Below, one piece after another: positions 20,376-29,226 of a DNA stretch of 64,000 bases. The notes below the pieces were generated by a model. It ran no database searches, was not told the DNA's origin, and saw nothing but the letters and a program-made list of their open reading frames with translations. A program made the translations under genes and the position numbers. The stretch's first letter is position 1. Every line of letters starts with the position of its first letter. Source of the stretch: Ignavibacteriota bacterium (lineage in GTDB: Bacteria > Bacteroidota > Ignavibacteria > Tepidaquicellales > Tepidaquicellaceae); the NCBI GenBank assembly GCA_016218085.1, contig JACREY010000012.1, forward strand, positions 434,001 through 498,000. The letters run 5' to 3'.

Positions 20376-23300
20376 ATGATAAAACCCGCTGAAGGGGCTT
20401 CTCCTAAATCCTCTGCTATAAGATATAAGGTAAAATTCCCTGTTTCATTTTCACTTACTCTTTTCTCACTTACTCTTGGATTTGTTATCCTTATACTTTA
20501 TTATTTTAACCACCAGAAATATGTTCTGACCGAAGATATTAAATCTGATTTAAAGGTTATTGCCGAAATGAAAGCAAAACAGATTTCGAACTGGCGGAAT
20601 GAAAGACTGCTGGACGGCTCGATGATTTTTGACAATAAGATTATGATGAGGGAACTAAAATCCATCGCTTCGGGAAGCCGTGATGAAATGCTCAGACAAA
20701 ATATTTTTAACTGGTTTAGAGATTTGTGCAAGTCTCATAATTATATTAGTGTCAGACTCGCAAGTAAAGATGGAGAAATGCATTTTTCCTATCCGGAAGA
20801 TGCTATAAAAATCGGTAAAAAAGGCATCAGTCACCTGATTGAATCGAAGGAAAGTAAAAAACCTTTTCTAAGTAATTTTCACATTTATGAAAATACGGAT
20901 AAAATCCATCTTGATATGATTGTGCCCGTTCTTACGGAAGCAGATGAAGAGCCGGAAATATTTGTCATGCTTGAAATAGACCCGAAGGAATATTTATATC
21001 CTTTAATACAGGTCTGGCCTGCAGAAAGCGAAACTGCGGAAACACTTCTTACAGAAAAAATCGGAGATGAGGTCGTTTACTTAAATGAACTGAGACACAA
21101 AAGTAACACATCCTTAAAATTAAAACTTAAACTGGAAAACGACAGCATACCTGCAGTACTCGCCTCGAAAGGAAAAACAGGTTTTGTAGATGGCATTGAT
21201 TACAGGCACTCGCCCGTGCTTGCATATATCGAGCCCGTTCCCGGGACTGAATGGAAGCTTATTGCCAAAAAGGACAAATCCGAAATTTACGGAGACATAA
21301 ACGTAAGCTCCCTTTGGGTGGCTATTTTAGTGCTGCTCGTAATAATTACAGCAGGCGGAATAATTGTGCTTTACTGGAGCAAGCAGAAAGAAAAATTCCT
21401 GAAAAGTCTCATCGATGCGGACAGGAAACAAATAGCACTTACCACTCATTTCGACAATATTATTAAAAATGCAAATGATGCTTTCATACTTTATGACGAA
21501 AATGCAAGAGTAGTTGAAGTTAACGAAAAAGCATATGAGTTATACGGTTATACAAGAGAAGAATTTATCGGATTGGACCTTAACGACCTGCGCGCCCCTG
21601 AGTTCAGGGGTGATGTATCCGATACGATTAAATACGTTAAGAACCATCCGGACGGATTGCTTTTTGAAACAAGGCATATTAAAAAAGACGGCACGGTATT
21701 TACAGTCGAATCCAGCACCAGATTTCTTCAGCTCGGCAGTAAATTTTTCTTCCAGTCTGTAATCAGGGATATTACGGAAAGAAAACAGGCAGAAGCCGCA
21801 CTTCGTGAATCTGAAGAAAAGTTCTCGTCAATATTTAAATATAATCCGGTTTCCGTTATGATAGCCAAAAAGGAAGACGGCAGGATAATAGATGTTAATG
21901 ATGAACTTGTTAAAGATTCAGGATATTCGAGAGAGGAAATTATAGGCAAGACAACGGTCGAAATGGGATTCTTTTCCGATGAAAGGGAAAGAAACAAATT
22001 CCTTAAAGAAGTGGAGGAAAAAGGATATGCTTTCGGTGTTGAAAATGAGTTCAGGACAAAATCGGGAGAAATAAAAAACTGTCTGTCATCAACCGTAAAA
22101 GTTGGTTTTGGAGACAGGTTTTATTATATCACATCTGTTCTTGATATTACAGAGCGTAAAAAAGCGGAAGAAAGGATACAATACCTTAACAGACTTTATG
22201 CTTTTCTCAGTCAGGTAAATCAGGCAATTGTGAGAATTGAAAACAGGCAGGAGCTGTTCGATAATATTTGCAAGATTGCAATAGAATTCGGAAAATTCCA
22301 ATTTGCCTGGATAGGGCTTGTCGACAATCCGAATAACAGGATTTTCCCCGTAGCTTCGGCAGGAATGGATAACGGCTATCTGAATATTATTAAGGATTCA
22401 GCAGGCAATAATCTGAAAACCAATCAGTATCTTAATAAATTATTAAATGAAGGAATAAATATCATTACAAATGAAATCAGAAATGATGAATTCTATGTTA
22501 ATGACAGAAACGATGCAATTGAAAGAGGATATGAATCATCTGGAATATTCCCGCTGAAAGAGCAGGGTAATATAATAGGAATATTGTGTCTTTATTCGGA
22601 TAAAATAAATCGCTTTGATGAAGAAGAGGTAAGGCTTCTGGATGAAGTTTCGATGGATATTACATTTGCACTGGATTATTATATAAAGGAAAAACAACGC
22701 AGGGAATTTAATGATGCTCTGACCAAATCCGAAAGGAAGTTCAGAACATTATTCGATAATGCGGGAGATGCAATATTGCTGCTGGATGATTACAAGTTTA
22801 TAGAATTTAATAAATCTGCAGAAGAGATTTTCGGACTTAGCAGAAACGATTTGCTGTTTAAATCACCCGTGGAATTATCTCCGGAATTCCAGCCTGACGG
22901 CAGGAGTTCAGATTTGACAGGAAGGGAATATATGTCCCGCGCTTATAATGGTGAAAATGTGAGATTCGAATGGCTGCATACAAAACCTGACGGTACAGTG
23001 TTTGAGGCAGAAGTCAGCCTGAACAGTGTTTATATCGGCAGTATGAAAATGCTTCTGTCGGTTATGAGAGATATAACCGAAAGAAAAAAATATGAAGAAG
23101 GATTAAGGGCTGCCGTTGAAAAAGCTGAAGAAATGAACAAGGTAAAATCGAACTTCCTTGCAAATATGAGCCATGAACTGCGGACTCCTATGACCGGCAT
23201 TCTCGGCTTTGCAGACATACTCAGTAAAACGCTTGAAGACCCCGAGCAAAAGGAAATGGCACAGGTAATATACAAAGGCGGAAGAAGACTTACAAATACA

Positions 23301-24245
23301 CTGAATATGATTCTTGATTTATCCAAGATTGAGGCTGAAAAAATCGATGTTGACCTGAAGACTTGCAGTTTATCGGAAATAATTAATGAGTCGGTAAAGC
23401 TGTTTGAAGCAACTGCAAAAGAAAAAAAATTACAGCTGAATGCTGAAATTAAAAACGAAGTGAATTCCGTAATCGATTCAAGACTGCTTGAGCAGGTTCT
23501 TGCAAATCTCATAAAGAATGCAATAATTTATACGGAGAAAGGCGGCGTGACGGTTTCCCTTGAAAAAATAATCGAAGGAAATATTGAATTTGCAGAGATT
23601 AAAATAATTGACACAGGAATCGGTATTCCTGAAGATTCTTTAAATATTATCTTCGAGCCGTTCAGGCAGGTAAGCGAAGGCTGGACAAGGTCGTTCGAAG
23701 GAACAGGTCTCGGTCTTACCATTTCGAAGAAATTTGTTGAATTAATGGGCGGTGCAATCAGCGTACGAAGCACGGTCGATGTTGGCACGGAATTTATCAT
23801 AAGATTTAAATCTGCAGGACTGAAAAAAGAAATTCAGGAAAAGGAATACAACGGGCTGCCTGAAAATGAAATAATATTAAAAAAGCGAAACATAAAAACA
23901 CTGCTCGTGGAAGATGATGAGTTTACGGTCTTCACAATTAAGAGAATCCTGAAGGATGTATGCATATTCGACCTGACTAACAATGGTATTGAAGCGGTCA
24001 AGCTTGCAGGTGAAAACAGGTATGATATTATTTTAATGGATATAGGTTTAAAAGGAATGGACGGTCTGGAGGCAACCAAAAAAATAAGACAGCTTCACGG
24101 TTACGAAAAAACACCGATTGTAGCACTAACTGCTTATGCAATGGAAGGCGACAAGGAAAGGTTCTTAATGAGCGGATGCTCGCATTATTTATCAAAACCT
24201 TTTACAAACAGCAATCTGATAAATCTTGTGAACGACCTTGCCTGA
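20376..24245 (+). CDS. hybrid sensor histidine kinase with three PAS domains, a GAF domain and a receiver
   Basis: A 1289-aa membrane sensor kinase. The start ATG 20376 is chosen because AGGTG at 20363-20367 gives an 8-base spacing. Order: TM1 (about residues 25-48); a periplasmic sensing domain (about 49-308); TM2 ('LWVAILVLLVIITAGGIIVL', about 312-335); PAS1 (about 350-465); PAS2 (about 480-590); GAF (about 610-765, containing 'KFQFAWIGLVDNP'); PAS3 (about 785-905); HisKA with 'NMSHELRTPMTGI' (His933); HATPase with 'DTGIGIPEDSL' and 'GTGLGLTISKKF'; and a C-terminal receiver with 'LLVEDDEF', 'ILMDIGLKGMDG' (Asp1222) and 'LSKPF'. No dedicated output gene is adjacent, so it is an orphan. The signal it senses is unknown. 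Confidence 0.92.
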   Translation: MIKPAEGASPKSSAIRYKVKFPVSFSLTLFSLTLGFVILILYYFNHQKYVLTEDIKSDLKVIAEMKAKQISNWRNERLLDGSMIFDNKIMMRELKSIASGSRDEMLRQNIFNWFRDLCKSHNYISVRLASKDGEMHFSYPEDAIKIGKKGISHLIESKESKKPFLSNFHIYENTDKIHLDMIVPVLTEADEEPEIFVMLEIDPKEYLYPLIQVWPAESETAETLLTEKIGDEVVYLNELRHKSNTSLKLKLKLENDSIPAVLASKGKTGFVDGIDYRHSPVLAYIEPVPGTEWKLIAKKDKSEIYGDINVSSLWVAILVLLVIITAGGIIVLYWSKQKEKFLKSLIDADRKQIALTTHFDNIIKNANDAFILYDENARVVEVNEKAYELYGYTREEFIGLDLNDLRAPEFRGDVSDTIKYVKNHPDGLLFETRHIKKDGTVFTVESSTRFLQLGSKFFFQSVIRDITERKQAEAALRESEEKFSSIFKYNPVSVMIAKKEDGRIIDVNDELVKDSGYSREEIIGKTTVEMGFFSDERERNKFLKEVEEKGYAFGVENEFRTKSGEIKNCLSSTVKVGFGDRFYYITSVLDITERKKAEERIQYLNRLYAFLSQVNQAIVRIENRQELFDNICKIAIEFGKFQFAWIGLVDNPNNRIFPVASAGMDNGYLNIIKDSAGNNLKTNQYLNKLLNEGINIITNEIRNDEFYVNDRNDAIERGYESSGIFPLKEQGNIIGILCLYSDKINRFDEEEVRLLDEVSMDITFALDYYIKEKQRREFNDALTKSERKFRTLFDNAGDAILLLDDYKFIEFNKSAEEIFGLSRNDLLFKSPVELSPEFQPDGRSSDLTGREYMSRAYNGENVRFEWLHTKPDGTVFEAEVSLNSVYIGSMKMLLSVMRDITERKKYEEGLRAAVEKAEEMNKVKSNFLANMSHELRTPMTGILGFADILSKTLEDPEQKEMAQVIYKGGRRLTNTLNMILDLSKIEAEKIDVDLKTCSLSEIINESVKLFEATAKEKKLQLNAEIKNEVNSVIDSRLLEQVLANLIKNAIIYTEKGGVTVSLEKIIEGNIEFAEIKIIDTGIGIPEDSLNIIFEPFRQVSEGWTRSFEGTGLGLTISKKFVELMGGAISVRSTVDVGTEFIIRFKSAGLKKEIQEKEYNGLPENEIILKKRNIKTLLVEDDEFTVFTIKRILKDVCIFDLTNNGIEAVKLAGENRYDIILMDIGLKGMDGLEATKKIRQLHGYEKTPIVALTAYAMEGDKERFLMSGCSHYLSKPFTNSNLINLVNDLA

Positions 24246-24247
24246 TT

Positions 24248-24439
24248 TTATTTATTCAGTGCATTGTATATATCTACCTGGCTTCCAAGAGTGAATAAAT
24301 CATATATCCAGCCTATAAGGAAAAGTCCGCCCGTAAAAAAATATAAAATGCCAACACCTATTTTTCCAAGATAAAACTTGTGAACCCCGAAAGTTCCCAA
24401 AAAAAACCAGAGTAAATAAGCGATTCCTTTTGACTTCAT
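24248..24439 (-). CDS. TM2 domain-containing small membrane protein
   Basis: A 63-aa protein made of one TM2 domain: '[18 protein letters not shown]' is the first membrane helix, then '[16 protein letters not shown]' and the second helix '[15 protein letters not shown]'. The family (PF05154) has no well-established biochemical function in bacteria; members are small inner-membrane hairpins. The stop lies two bases from the stop of the convergent hybrid kinase. Length matches the domain exactly, so the gene looks complete. Confidence 0.85.
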   Translation of the reverse strand: MKSKGIAYLLWFFLGTFGVHKFYLGKIGVGILYFFTGGLFLIGWIYDLFTLGSQVDIYNALNK

Positions 24440-24641
24440 TCCAAAAAATTTAATTGGTGTAAATTAGTTTAATTTAATAATTAATTAAACCAAATAATAT
24501 TGGTATCCGTCATATTGCTCCAATAGTTCGGTTACAATTTGATACAATTTGTTACTTCTTATTAAAGCGCTTGGGAATAAATAAATATAATTTTACATAA
24601 ACCTATATTCAAATTATATTAATTAAAGCGAATTAAGGCCT

Positions 24642-24890
24642 ATGAAACACAGAATATATTATTCAACAATGGAACACCTGTACCACATTCAGACAAAAAG
24701 CCTATTCTCAGGATGGAAAAACCGTGAAAATTATTTTTTTACTGATTCCAGGGGGAATGTTAAAAGAATCAGCGGTTTTGAAACATACGATCAGGCAATA
24801 GGCTGGCTTCACGACAGGTATCCGGGGCTTGATTTGCTTAATTCACATAATTCTGATAATAGAAATACGAATATAGGTTTTGAGTTTTAA
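24642..24890 (+). CDS. small hypothetical protein
   Basis: An 82-aa protein that I do not recognise. It has no signal peptide, membrane segment or cysteine motif. It is aromatic and basic in its first half ('LYHIQTKSLFSGWKNRENYF'), has a DUF-like turn 'TDSRGNVKRISG', then a helix ('YDQAIGWLHDRYPGLD') and an Asn-rich tail. The gene is supported by its own 200-base A/T-rich upstream region, an ATG start and a strong terminator 28 bases after the stop, so it is probably a real single-gene unit. No function is proposed. Confidence 0.5.
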   Translation: MKHRIYYSTMEHLYHIQTKSLFSGWKNRENYFFTDSRGNVKRISGFETYDQAIGWLHDRYPGLDLLNSHNSDNRNTNIGFEF

Positions 24891-24910
24891 TAAGAATTTT
24901 TTTCCCGCAA

Positions 24911-24944
24911 ATAAAAAAGGCTGCCAAAAGCAGCCTTTTTTATT
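24911..24944. terminator. bidirectional Rho-independent terminator
   Basis: GGCTGC (24919-24924) pairs with GCAGCC (24930-24935) around a 5-base loop. Six A's precede the stem and six T's follow it, with A-T pairs extending it. It can end both the small plus-strand gene and the minus-strand nrf operon. Confidence 0.9.
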
Positions 24945-24953
24945 GAGTATAAT

Positions 24954-26438
24954 TTATTTCTTATAATCCTGATTCATTTTACCTTGCCTTTCCTCAGCGG
25001 TTTTATCCCATTGGGGTAAAATTGTATTGATAAATTCCTGCTTTGTCTGGAAGAGCTTGGGCATATCGAGTCCAATGAACTGCTGTGCTTTGTCTTTTGT
25101 GGAAATATCCGGAATTACCGGCGGCTGCTTCCCAAGCTTTGCAAGGATTTCCATTTCCAATCCGACTGCTTCAAGCGATTTTTCAATTGATGTTCCGAGA
25201 ATCCTCGCGCATTCAAGCGGAGCATGAAAGCTTCCTCCGTGAGAAGCCGCAACAAAATCCCATCTCCATTGTGAATGCCTTATCAGTTTTAATACCGGTT
25301 TCATTTGCTCTTCGCTTGCGCCTGCATCCCAGCAGGCTTTAGCATACAGGTGGGCTTTCACCAGATTATTTGTTGCGATACCGGAAAGTTCAAGAACTTT
25401 ATCCTGTCTGTCGTAAACGTTTTTTAGAAGTTCGGTTTCCTTTACTCTGTGACAAACCATGCAGGAGCCTGCAATGTTTGCGAGAGGACTCTGGATTTTA
25501 TGGTCAGTAAATTTTACATTTCCCTGACTTTTATAAGGCATATGACAGTCGGCGCACGAAACCCCTCTTTCGTTGTGAATTCCCATTTTAAAAAGTTCAT
25601 AATCAGGATGCTGTGCTTTCAGCATCGGTGTTTTACTGATTGGATGCAGCCAGTCGACGTGATCTATTTCGTCATAGTATTTTTCAGCATCTTCTACACT
25701 GAATCCTTTGTCCCACGGGAAAGTAAGATATTTGTCTTCTTTTCCTTTGAAGTAATACTCCACGTGGCACTGAGCGCATACGAGCGATCGCATTTCCTGA
25801 TGTGTTGATTTTGCAATATCTTTTCCCTGGCGCTGGAATGCTTCAACGAGTGCAGGTCTTGTTATTCTCAAATTCATTGATTTAGGGTCATGGCAATCCT
25901 GGCATCCGATAGGATTTACAATTTCAGAGCCAAGTTCTTTCCAGGGTGCTTTATAGAAATTTGCAATGCCGATTTTATTCATCATTCTCGGCACATCGGT
26001 ACTTTTACAGCTCCAGCAAGTGCTTGGCTGGGGAATATCGGTACGGAGCGTCTTTCTGACATCATTGACCGCCCAGTAATGACCTCTGCCCTGATTGTAA
26101 TCTCTTGAAAAAGCATAACCAGCCCAGAGCATTACAAGATTCGGATACCTCGCCAGCATATCTACGTTTGCGGAGCCACCGTGCTTGCTTGCAAAAGAAG
26201 TATCGAGAGTATTTTTATATGTTTCGAATTCTCTTGGGTAATTCTGCCCCCAGATTTCATTTCTCGGCTCCCATTCATTAATTGGTGTTACAACCTGCTG
26301 AACGAGTTTTGCTTCTGTTCTTCTTTCTATGATATTGCTGGCAAGAAGCCCGACAAGAAAAACGATAACGATGGTGAACGTATATAATACCCATCCAAAC
26401 CAGGGCTTTTCCTTGATAAGTTCTGAAATTTTTTTCAT
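24954..26438 (-). CDS. nrfA: ammonia-forming cytochrome c nitrite reductase, catalytic subunit
   Basis: Reduces nitrite to ammonium with six electrons on the periplasmic side. Five haem-attachment sites are present. The active-site haem has the special CXXCK form, 'CWSCK' at 141-145, and four are CXXCH: 'CQDCH' (179), 'CAQCH' (211), 'CADCH' (295) and 'CMVCH' (326). An N-terminal signal/anchor helix (about 16-33) leads export. The open frame continues upstream to 26612 inside nrfH, but ATG 26438 gives a 494-aa protein close to the usual length and a proper signal sequence, so that start is used. It is 28 bases downstream of nrfH and ends before a terminator. Confidence 0.97.
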   Translation of the reverse strand: MKKISELIKEKPWFGWVLYTFTIVIVFLVGLLASNIIERRTEAKLVQQVVTPINEWEPRNEIWGQNYPREFETYKNTLDTSFASKHGGSANVDMLARYPNLVMLWAGYAFSRDYNQGRGHYWAVNDVRKTLRTDIPQPSTCWSCKSTDVPRMMNKIGIANFYKAPWKELGSEIVNPIGCQDCHDPKSMNLRITRPALVEAFQRQGKDIAKSTHQEMRSLVCAQCHVEYYFKGKEDKYLTFPWDKGFSVEDAEKYYDEIDHVDWLHPISKTPMLKAQHPDYELFKMGIHNERGVSCADCHMPYKSQGNVKFTDHKIQSPLANIAGSCMVCHRVKETELLKNVYDRQDKVLELSGIATNNLVKAHLYAKACWDAGASEEQMKPVLKLIRHSQWRWDFVAASHGGSFHAPLECARILGTSIEKSLEAVGLEMEILAKLGKQPPVIPDISTKDKAQQFIGLDMPKLFQTKQEFINTILPQWDKTAEERQGKMNQDYKK

Positions 26439-26466
26439 AATATTATAGTAAAAATTTATTAATAAA

Positions 26467-27063
26467 TTATTTGATAATTTTCTGTATCCATTCCGGAACA
26501 ATAGGAGACAGCTGCTTTGGTACCTGGGCATTAGGAGCTGAAGAAAGGCTGTTGACTTTTCCGTGCGGAGTTTCCTTATGACAATCCCAGCAAAGCCCTT
26601 CATTATCTTCATTCCCGACTTCTCCGTCCCGGATTGCCACGAATGTTTCGTGATAAGCTAAAAAATCACCGTGGCATCTTTCGCAGTTTTCCTGAACCAC
26701 ATCCCGACCGGCTTCTTTTATCCTAATTACCTGCGGTTCGGTTCTCAGCGTAAAAATTGTCGAATGCCTCAATCCATCCTGAGCTTTGAACAAATATTTA
26801 TGAAAAATATTATCGTGAGGAACGTGGCAGTCGTTGCAGGTGGCAACCCTGGCGTGAGAACTGTGCTGCCAGGAATCATATTGAGAATACATTACATGGC
26901 AGTTTATGCAGGTTTCCGGCTTATCCGATAAATATGAATCCGCATTGCTTATTCTGAAAAGAAAAAAAGCAAGACCGGTTATCACACCGAGAGCAACAAT
27001 CACAGGGACCTTCCATTTATCCGGGGGGATAATGACCGAAAATATTTTCTTAATTGTTCTCAT
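26467..27063 (-). CDS. nrfH: cytochrome c nitrite reductase membrane subunit (quinol dehydrogenase)
   Basis: A 198-aa NapC/NirT-family protein that takes electrons from menaquinol and passes them to NrfA. One membrane helix spans about residues 18-38. Four CXXCH haem sites follow: 'CINCHVM' (52, with the family's CXXCHXM first-haem pattern), 'CNDCH' (76), 'CERCH' (127) and 'CWDCH' (148). The NrfH-type first haem and the position directly before nrfA decide the assignment over NapC. It lies 19 bases after the methyltransferase gene, so it belongs to a five-gene minus-strand unit. Confidence 0.96.
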   Translation of the reverse strand: MRTIKKIFSVIIPPDKWKVPVIVALGVITGLAFFLFRISNADSYLSDKPETCINCHVMYSQYDSWQHSSHARVATCNDCHVPHDNIFHKYLFKAQDGLRHSTIFTLRTEPQVIRIKEAGRDVVQENCERCHGDFLAYHETFVAIRDGEVGNEDNEGLCWDCHKETPHGKVNSLSSAPNAQVPKQLSPIVPEWIQKIIK

Positions 27064-27082
27064 CTTTCTTAAAATATCTTAA

Positions 27083-27826
27083 TTAATTTTTATATGCAAT
27101 CAAAACCAGATCTTTTGATTTTTCATTATTAAACTTACCTTTGTTTAAATCTGAGTATGTTTCGATTTTTTTAAATCCTCCAGATTTCATAATTTCAATC
27201 AGAAATTTTCTGTCATAAGGATAAAGCTTTGTGGTGAGAAGTTCATAATCCTTCATGTCATCTTTTTTAAATCTCAGGATATTAAAATTCATTGGCATTC
27301 CGAAAACATCATAAAACCTGACATATACATTCGGCGGATTTTCTGTTATATTTACAATCCTGCTTCCTGATTTCTTAATGACATTATAATTCAGAATCTG
27401 CATTACAAAAACTCCGCCCGGTTTTAGAATTTTGTAAATCTTATTTATTGATTTGTTCAATAATTTATCATTAACCAGAGCCATCGAGTTTCCAAGTGAA
27501 ACCGCCACATTAAATCCCGATAAGTATGCAGAAGGGATTTTATCGATAGAGTAATTCATAAATACTGAATTCACCCCGTATCTTATCGAATTAGCTTTTG
27601 CTTTTTCAATCATTTTATCGGAAATATCAAATCCTGTTACTTTTAAACCGTTAAGCGCAAGTGAAATGGAATCGCTGCCAGTGCCACAGCCCAAATCTGC
27701 CGCGAATTTGGCACCTTCCGGAATAAATTTTTTCAGAGCTTCGCTTCGCATTGCAATTATTTTCTTTGCATCGGTCATGTTGTCGAAAAAGCCCGATACG
27801 CTATTGAAAAAATTTTTTACTTTCAT
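27083..27826 (-). CDS. class I SAM-dependent methyltransferase
   Basis: A 247-aa soluble methyltransferase with motif I 'AADLGCGTGSDSISLAL' near residue 42, the acidic strand end 'VTGFDIS', and 'NVAVSLGNSMALV', which resembles the glycine/sarcosine N-methyltransferase-like group. The middle part carries 'LKPGGVFVMQILNYNVIKK'. The substrate is unknown. It lies 7 bases after the porin gene and 19 bases before nrfH, an unusual position inside a nitrite-reductase string. That placement suggests cotranscription but does not by itself imply a role in nitrite reduction. Confidence 0.83.
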   Translation of the reverse strand: MKVKNFFNSVSGFFDNMTDAKKIIAMRSEALKKFIPEGAKFAADLGCGTGSDSISLALNGLKVTGFDISDKMIEKAKANSIRYGVNSVFMNYSIDKIPSAYLSGFNVAVSLGNSMALVNDKLLNKSINKIYKILKPGGVFVMQILNYNVIKKSGSRIVNITENPPNVYVRFYDVFGMPMNFNILRFKKDDMKDYELLTTKLYPYDRKFLIEIMKSGGFKKIETYSDLNKGKFNNEKSKDLVLIAYKN

Positions 27827-27833
27827 ATCTGAT

Positions 27834-29075
27834 TTAAAAATAATAAAAGAATGCCATAAGTCCTCTTACATTGGCGACCGAAGTAGTATTTTCAACCTTT
27901 CCCTTATTCAGGTTATTCGGTGTGCCGTATGCAGCGGATGTATATTCAAGTTCAAATGCAAGTTTAACCTTACCAGAGTTAAAAGCTATTCTAGGGGAGA
28001 GTCTGAAAAGAGCATTTATATTGGTACCTCTTGCGAAATAGTTTGAAGAGCCAACCCCAAGTACATTATCATCCGCTCCGAGATTTTTAGTATATCCGCC
28101 GAAGAGACCAATCTCGATTTCCTTGCCTCCTGAAATATCACCCCAAAGAGAAAAAACATTAACAGGTGTATAGGTTTCATATTTAGCGGAGTCCATAGAT
28201 TTTACGGCATATCCTCCAAGCATGAACAGGTTTGCAAGATTTTTCCCGTAAATTCCTTCGAGTTTTATCGTTACAGGATCGAGGTTTATTTTTGCGTAAC
28301 CTTCAACCGCCATACTGTTTACTTTTTCATCAGTAGGTTCATTATTAGCAGTGTATAATCTTGGTTTTAGTGATTTATAATCTCCGCTTACTCCGAACAG
28401 AACTTTATCGGATTTAAACTGAAGCTGCAGATGAAGTCCCGGAATAACGGCATTTCTGAGGTAGACCGAGCTTTGCCCGAACGGACCATAATCCTGGAAA
28501 TCTCTTTCGGAATATGCGGCAATAATTGCGGAGAAATTATTTGAAAGTTTTTGCGTCAGCCTCAGCTGCGGATTTCTTGAAAATGGCTGGAATGGTGCAC
28601 CTGTATTGAAGGATACAGTGCCCGGAAAGCAGTCCGTGACAAACATAGGGTGCCAGTATTGTCCAGCCATAAGCGATGTTTTTTCCCAATCAAGGTTTAC
28701 GGTTGCGTGTCTGAGTCTGAATCCGTTTATATCACCATCTGAAGTTCCGAAGAATTCACCTTCTATCATCGCAGATGATTTAGCCCCAAATGCATCCGGT
28801 CCTGTGATTTTCCCGTTTATCCTTGTCTGTATAGAAAGAATATTGAAACTTGCTTCGGCATTCAGATCTTTCCCGTTTTTATCCGGTAACTCCGGCTGGG
28901 GAAAGAAGAGAAAATGTCCTTCTCGTGCATTAACGGTTTGTCTTGAATCAAAAATAAAATCTGTTTTTACGAATCCCGAAAAATTTATTCCCCATTTTGA
29001 TTCTTGCTTTTCCTGGGAATACAATGAAGCAGAAAATAAAACTGAAATTAAAATCAGCAGAAAATTCTTTTTCAT
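27834..29075 (-). CDS. outer membrane porin-like protein (possibly DcaP-like)
   Basis: A 413-aa secreted barrel protein with a clear signal peptide ('MKKNFLLILISVLFSASLYS'). The mature N terminus 'GINFSGFVKTDFIFDSRQ', the block 'SFNILSIQTRINGKITGPD' and 'RLRHATVNLDWEKTSLMAGQ' are characteristic of porins in Bacteroidota and related phyla, some annotated as DcaP-like. The C terminus ends in an aromatic strand ('RGLMAFFYYF'), the usual final barrel strand. Its likely job is diffusion of small anions, possibly nitrite given the nrf neighbours, but this is inferred from position. Upstream of the ATG no good ribosome site is seen, while a strong one precedes an 11-codon leader ORF at 29136. Confidence 0.7.
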   Translation of the reverse strand: MKKNFLLILISVLFSASLYSQEKQESKWGINFSGFVKTDFIFDSRQTVNAREGHFLFFPQPELPDKNGKDLNAEASFNILSIQTRINGKITGPDAFGAKSSAMIEGEFFGTSDGDINGFRLRHATVNLDWEKTSLMAGQYWHPMFVTDCFPGTVSFNTGAPFQPFSRNPQLRLTQKLSNNFSAIIAAYSERDFQDYGPFGQSSVYLRNAVIPGLHLQLQFKSDKVLFGVSGDYKSLKPRLYTANNEPTDEKVNSMAVEGYAKINLDPVTIKLEGIYGKNLANLFMLGGYAVKSMDSAKYETYTPVNVFSLWGDISGGKEIEIGLFGGYTKNLGADDNVLGVGSSNYFARGTNINALFRLSPRIAFNSGKVKLAFELEYTSAAYGTPNNLNKGKVENTTSVANVRGLMAFFYYF

Positions 29076-29100
29076 AGGCAGAAAATTTTAATGTGAGTTA

Positions 29101-29136
29101 CTAAAAAATAATCAAGTTAATTGTATGTTGATACAT
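29101..29136 (-). CDS. possible 11-residue leader peptide
   Basis: ATG at 29136 opens an 11-codon frame (MYQHTINLIIF) that stops at 29101, 25 bases before the porin start. It is preceded at 8 bases by AAGGAGAG, one of the strongest Shine-Dalgarno sequences in the window. It is too short to judge by composition, so translation is only suggested. Confidence 0.25.
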   Translation of the reverse strand: MYQHTINLIIF

Positions 29137-29144
29137 AAATATTT

Positions 29145-29214
29145 CTCTCCTTAAGTTTCCCCGGAAAAACCGGGGAAACAATCTCTTATTCATTAAACAA
29201 TAAACAAAGGAGAG
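29145..29214 (-). promoter_or_regulatory. nested hairpin with sequestered Shine-Dalgarno (candidate leader element)
   Basis: A perfect 10-bp stem GTTTCCCCGG (29155-29164) / CCGGGGAAAC (29170-29179) with a 5-base loop lies between the ferredoxin-like and porin genes. Outside it, CTCTCCTT (29145-29152) is the exact complement of AAGGAGAG (29207-29214). In the minus-strand RNA the outer pair would mask the Shine-Dalgarno of the 11-codon leader. No T run follows the inner stem, so a plain terminator is less likely. The function is inferred. Confidence 0.45.
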
Positions 29215-29226
29215 GAAAATTGGAAG

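Noticed and set aside
24954-26612. Longer nrfA start at 26612
   Set aside because: The extra 58 codons overlap nrfH and push the signal sequence inward; ATG 26438 gives a normal export signal and length.
28606-29091. 161-codon plus-strand frame antisense to the porin gene
   Set aside because: Shadow of a real gene with a signal peptide on the other strand; composition is not protein-like.
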